This document shows positions 63,111 to 64,000 of a DNA stretch of 64,000 nt, one piece after another. This stretch comes from Phytophthora colocasiae (lineage: Eukaryota > Oomycota > Peronosporomycetes > Peronosporales > Peronosporaceae), in NCBI GenBank assembly GCA_018806915.1, contig JAGKQI010000084.1:682001-746000 (forward strand), in the 5' to 3' direction. The notes beneath the pieces are model-generated. The model was given only the letters and a program-made list of their open reading frames with translations. It ran no database searches and was not told the DNA's origin. How positions within the stretch are numbered: the first letter of the stretch is position 1; the number at the start of each line of letters is the position of its first letter. The position numbers and the translations under genes are program-made.

Positions 63111-64000
63111 GGCAGGTCCCGATCGCCACTTGCGCCCAGACACCGACTAACGGAGGGGGTCCCCCGATGATCCGTGATCTAGCTGTGTGTAATATCCACC
63201 TTGTGTACCCGTCGGTAGGCGGGTTACGCTCTTCCAGGTGACTTCTGAAGATGTCTTGGGACGAGAAGAAAGTCTTGGGTGACGCAGGGGTTTGAGGCGG
63301 CGTGGAAGTTCTTCACTCCACCTCGGGGTACTTGATCCCGGTCGTAGGCGAGTTCTCGAGCCTTGATCCGGGTGCCTGGTTCGTGATCCAGGTCTTCCAA
63401 CGGTCCTATGTTCGGGATTCAGTCCCTTCCTTTCGTTGCTTGCCGCTTCCTTTAGCGGGGGTCTTGAGGGGGCGAGATTCGACAGGATCGTCAGGCTAAA
63501 CAACCAATTCCTTCCGATCTGATGTATGCACTTAAAGGATAGTTCACTAGATAGGGCAAAGCTGGCCAATATATTATCCAGACTTAACCGCTATACTAGG
63601 TCACGTATCCTTACCTCCTTGACGCTGGTAGGGCCAATGTGGTTCCCGGTTCCAGACGCAGCGAAGACACTTGAGTGGTTCAGGGCAAATTCGATTCTGT
63701 TTATGGTTATTCCTATGCCTACTAATCCCATCCTGATTTACTATCCTACGATCACATGACACTGGCTACATAGCTGATCCCTAGCTTGGTTCCCCTAACC
63801 CTGATCGTGGGCCGATTCCGTACTTAACCGAAGCTTGATCTCGTACTTAACTGAAGCTTGATCTCGCACTTAACCGAAGCTTGATCTCGCACTTAATTGG
63901 GGCTTGATCGCGGCCTGATCCCGCTTGGTAATCCTTCAAAGAATCCGGATCAGGCCACCAGAAGAGTCTGCGTCGCGCCTGGGGCTGAGCTTGATCCGGA
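63111..64000 (+). other. Non-coding interior of the 61414 LTR element to window end
   Basis: No convincing ORF. It contains G/C-run rich stretches near 63150-63170 and repeated CTTGATCC(C/G)GG words, plus four tandem 23-bp units at 63821-63912. Confidence 0.45.
63821..63912. repeat. Four tandem 23-bp repeats
   Basis: Units start at 63821, 63844, 63867 and 63890, of the form (T/C)ACTTAACCGAAGCTTGATC plus TCG. The fourth is diverged. Confidence 0.85.

Noticed and set aside
1..64000. CRISPR arrays, rRNA, complete tRNA genes, bacterial operons or ribosome binding sites
   Set aside because: None seen. The repeats with regular spacing (35147-35234, 63821-63912, LTR minisatellite) lack unique spacers, and the sequence is eukaryotic.

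Overview
This window is eukaryotic and best fits a repeat-rich oomycete (Phytophthora/downy-mildew type) genome. The evidence is a Ty3/gypsy element with two RNase H domains of a type known from oomycetes, Ty1/copia, Tc1/mariner and MULE elements together, long intronless ORFs, and no bacterial features. No single-copy housekeeping gene was recognised. The window consists of one multicopy gene family of unknown function plus the transposons inserted in and between its copies.

Layout. (i) 1-23.4 kb: copies of a ~665-residue family arranged as head-to-head pairs, each sharing a 133-nt spacer (3185-3317, 11373-11505, 15992-16124; a fourth at 53525-53657). Only the copy at 16125-18122 is fully open. 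A segment of at least 10.5 kb (1 to ~10570) recurs at ~12794-23335 and carries an RT-less copia remnant (6687-9383 and 19446-22142). (ii) 22.1-53.5 kb: one family gene on the minus strand is split by two insertions. These are a 1443-bp Tc1/mariner element (23419-24861) with 69-bp inverted repeats and a TA duplication, and a minus-strand Ty3/gypsy element whose 733/704-bp LTRs lie at 25207-25939 and 52493-53196. (iii) The gypsy element holds two further insertions in its gag: a small LTR element in LTR-internal-LTR-internal-LTR form (32444-34353, TSD GTCAT) and a 17,494-bp giant gypsy element (34618-52111, TSD CTTT, two 1894-bp LTRs). Its RT-RNase H block is also inverted and its integrase core is missing. 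(iv) 53.5-64 kb: the partner family gene, more family fragments, an open MULE transposase (57123-59096), and the 5' part of another LTR element (LTR 61414-61913, gag-like ORF 62193-63110) that runs towards or past the window edge.

The most unusual object is the 17.5-kb element. It encodes gag, protease, RT, a degenerate gypsy RNase H, a second complete RNase H, integrase and chromodomain on the plus strand, and a 1095-codon ORF of unknown function on the opposite strand between pol and the 3' LTR. An 11-bp motif (TCYGRYGWACA) occurs about 49 times in this element on both strands, against roughly 0.13 expected by chance at equal base composition. The other notable system is the divergent gene family, whose fixed 133-nt spacer is itself an imperfect inverted repeat. 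All positions and motifs were read by eye; no database search was run.
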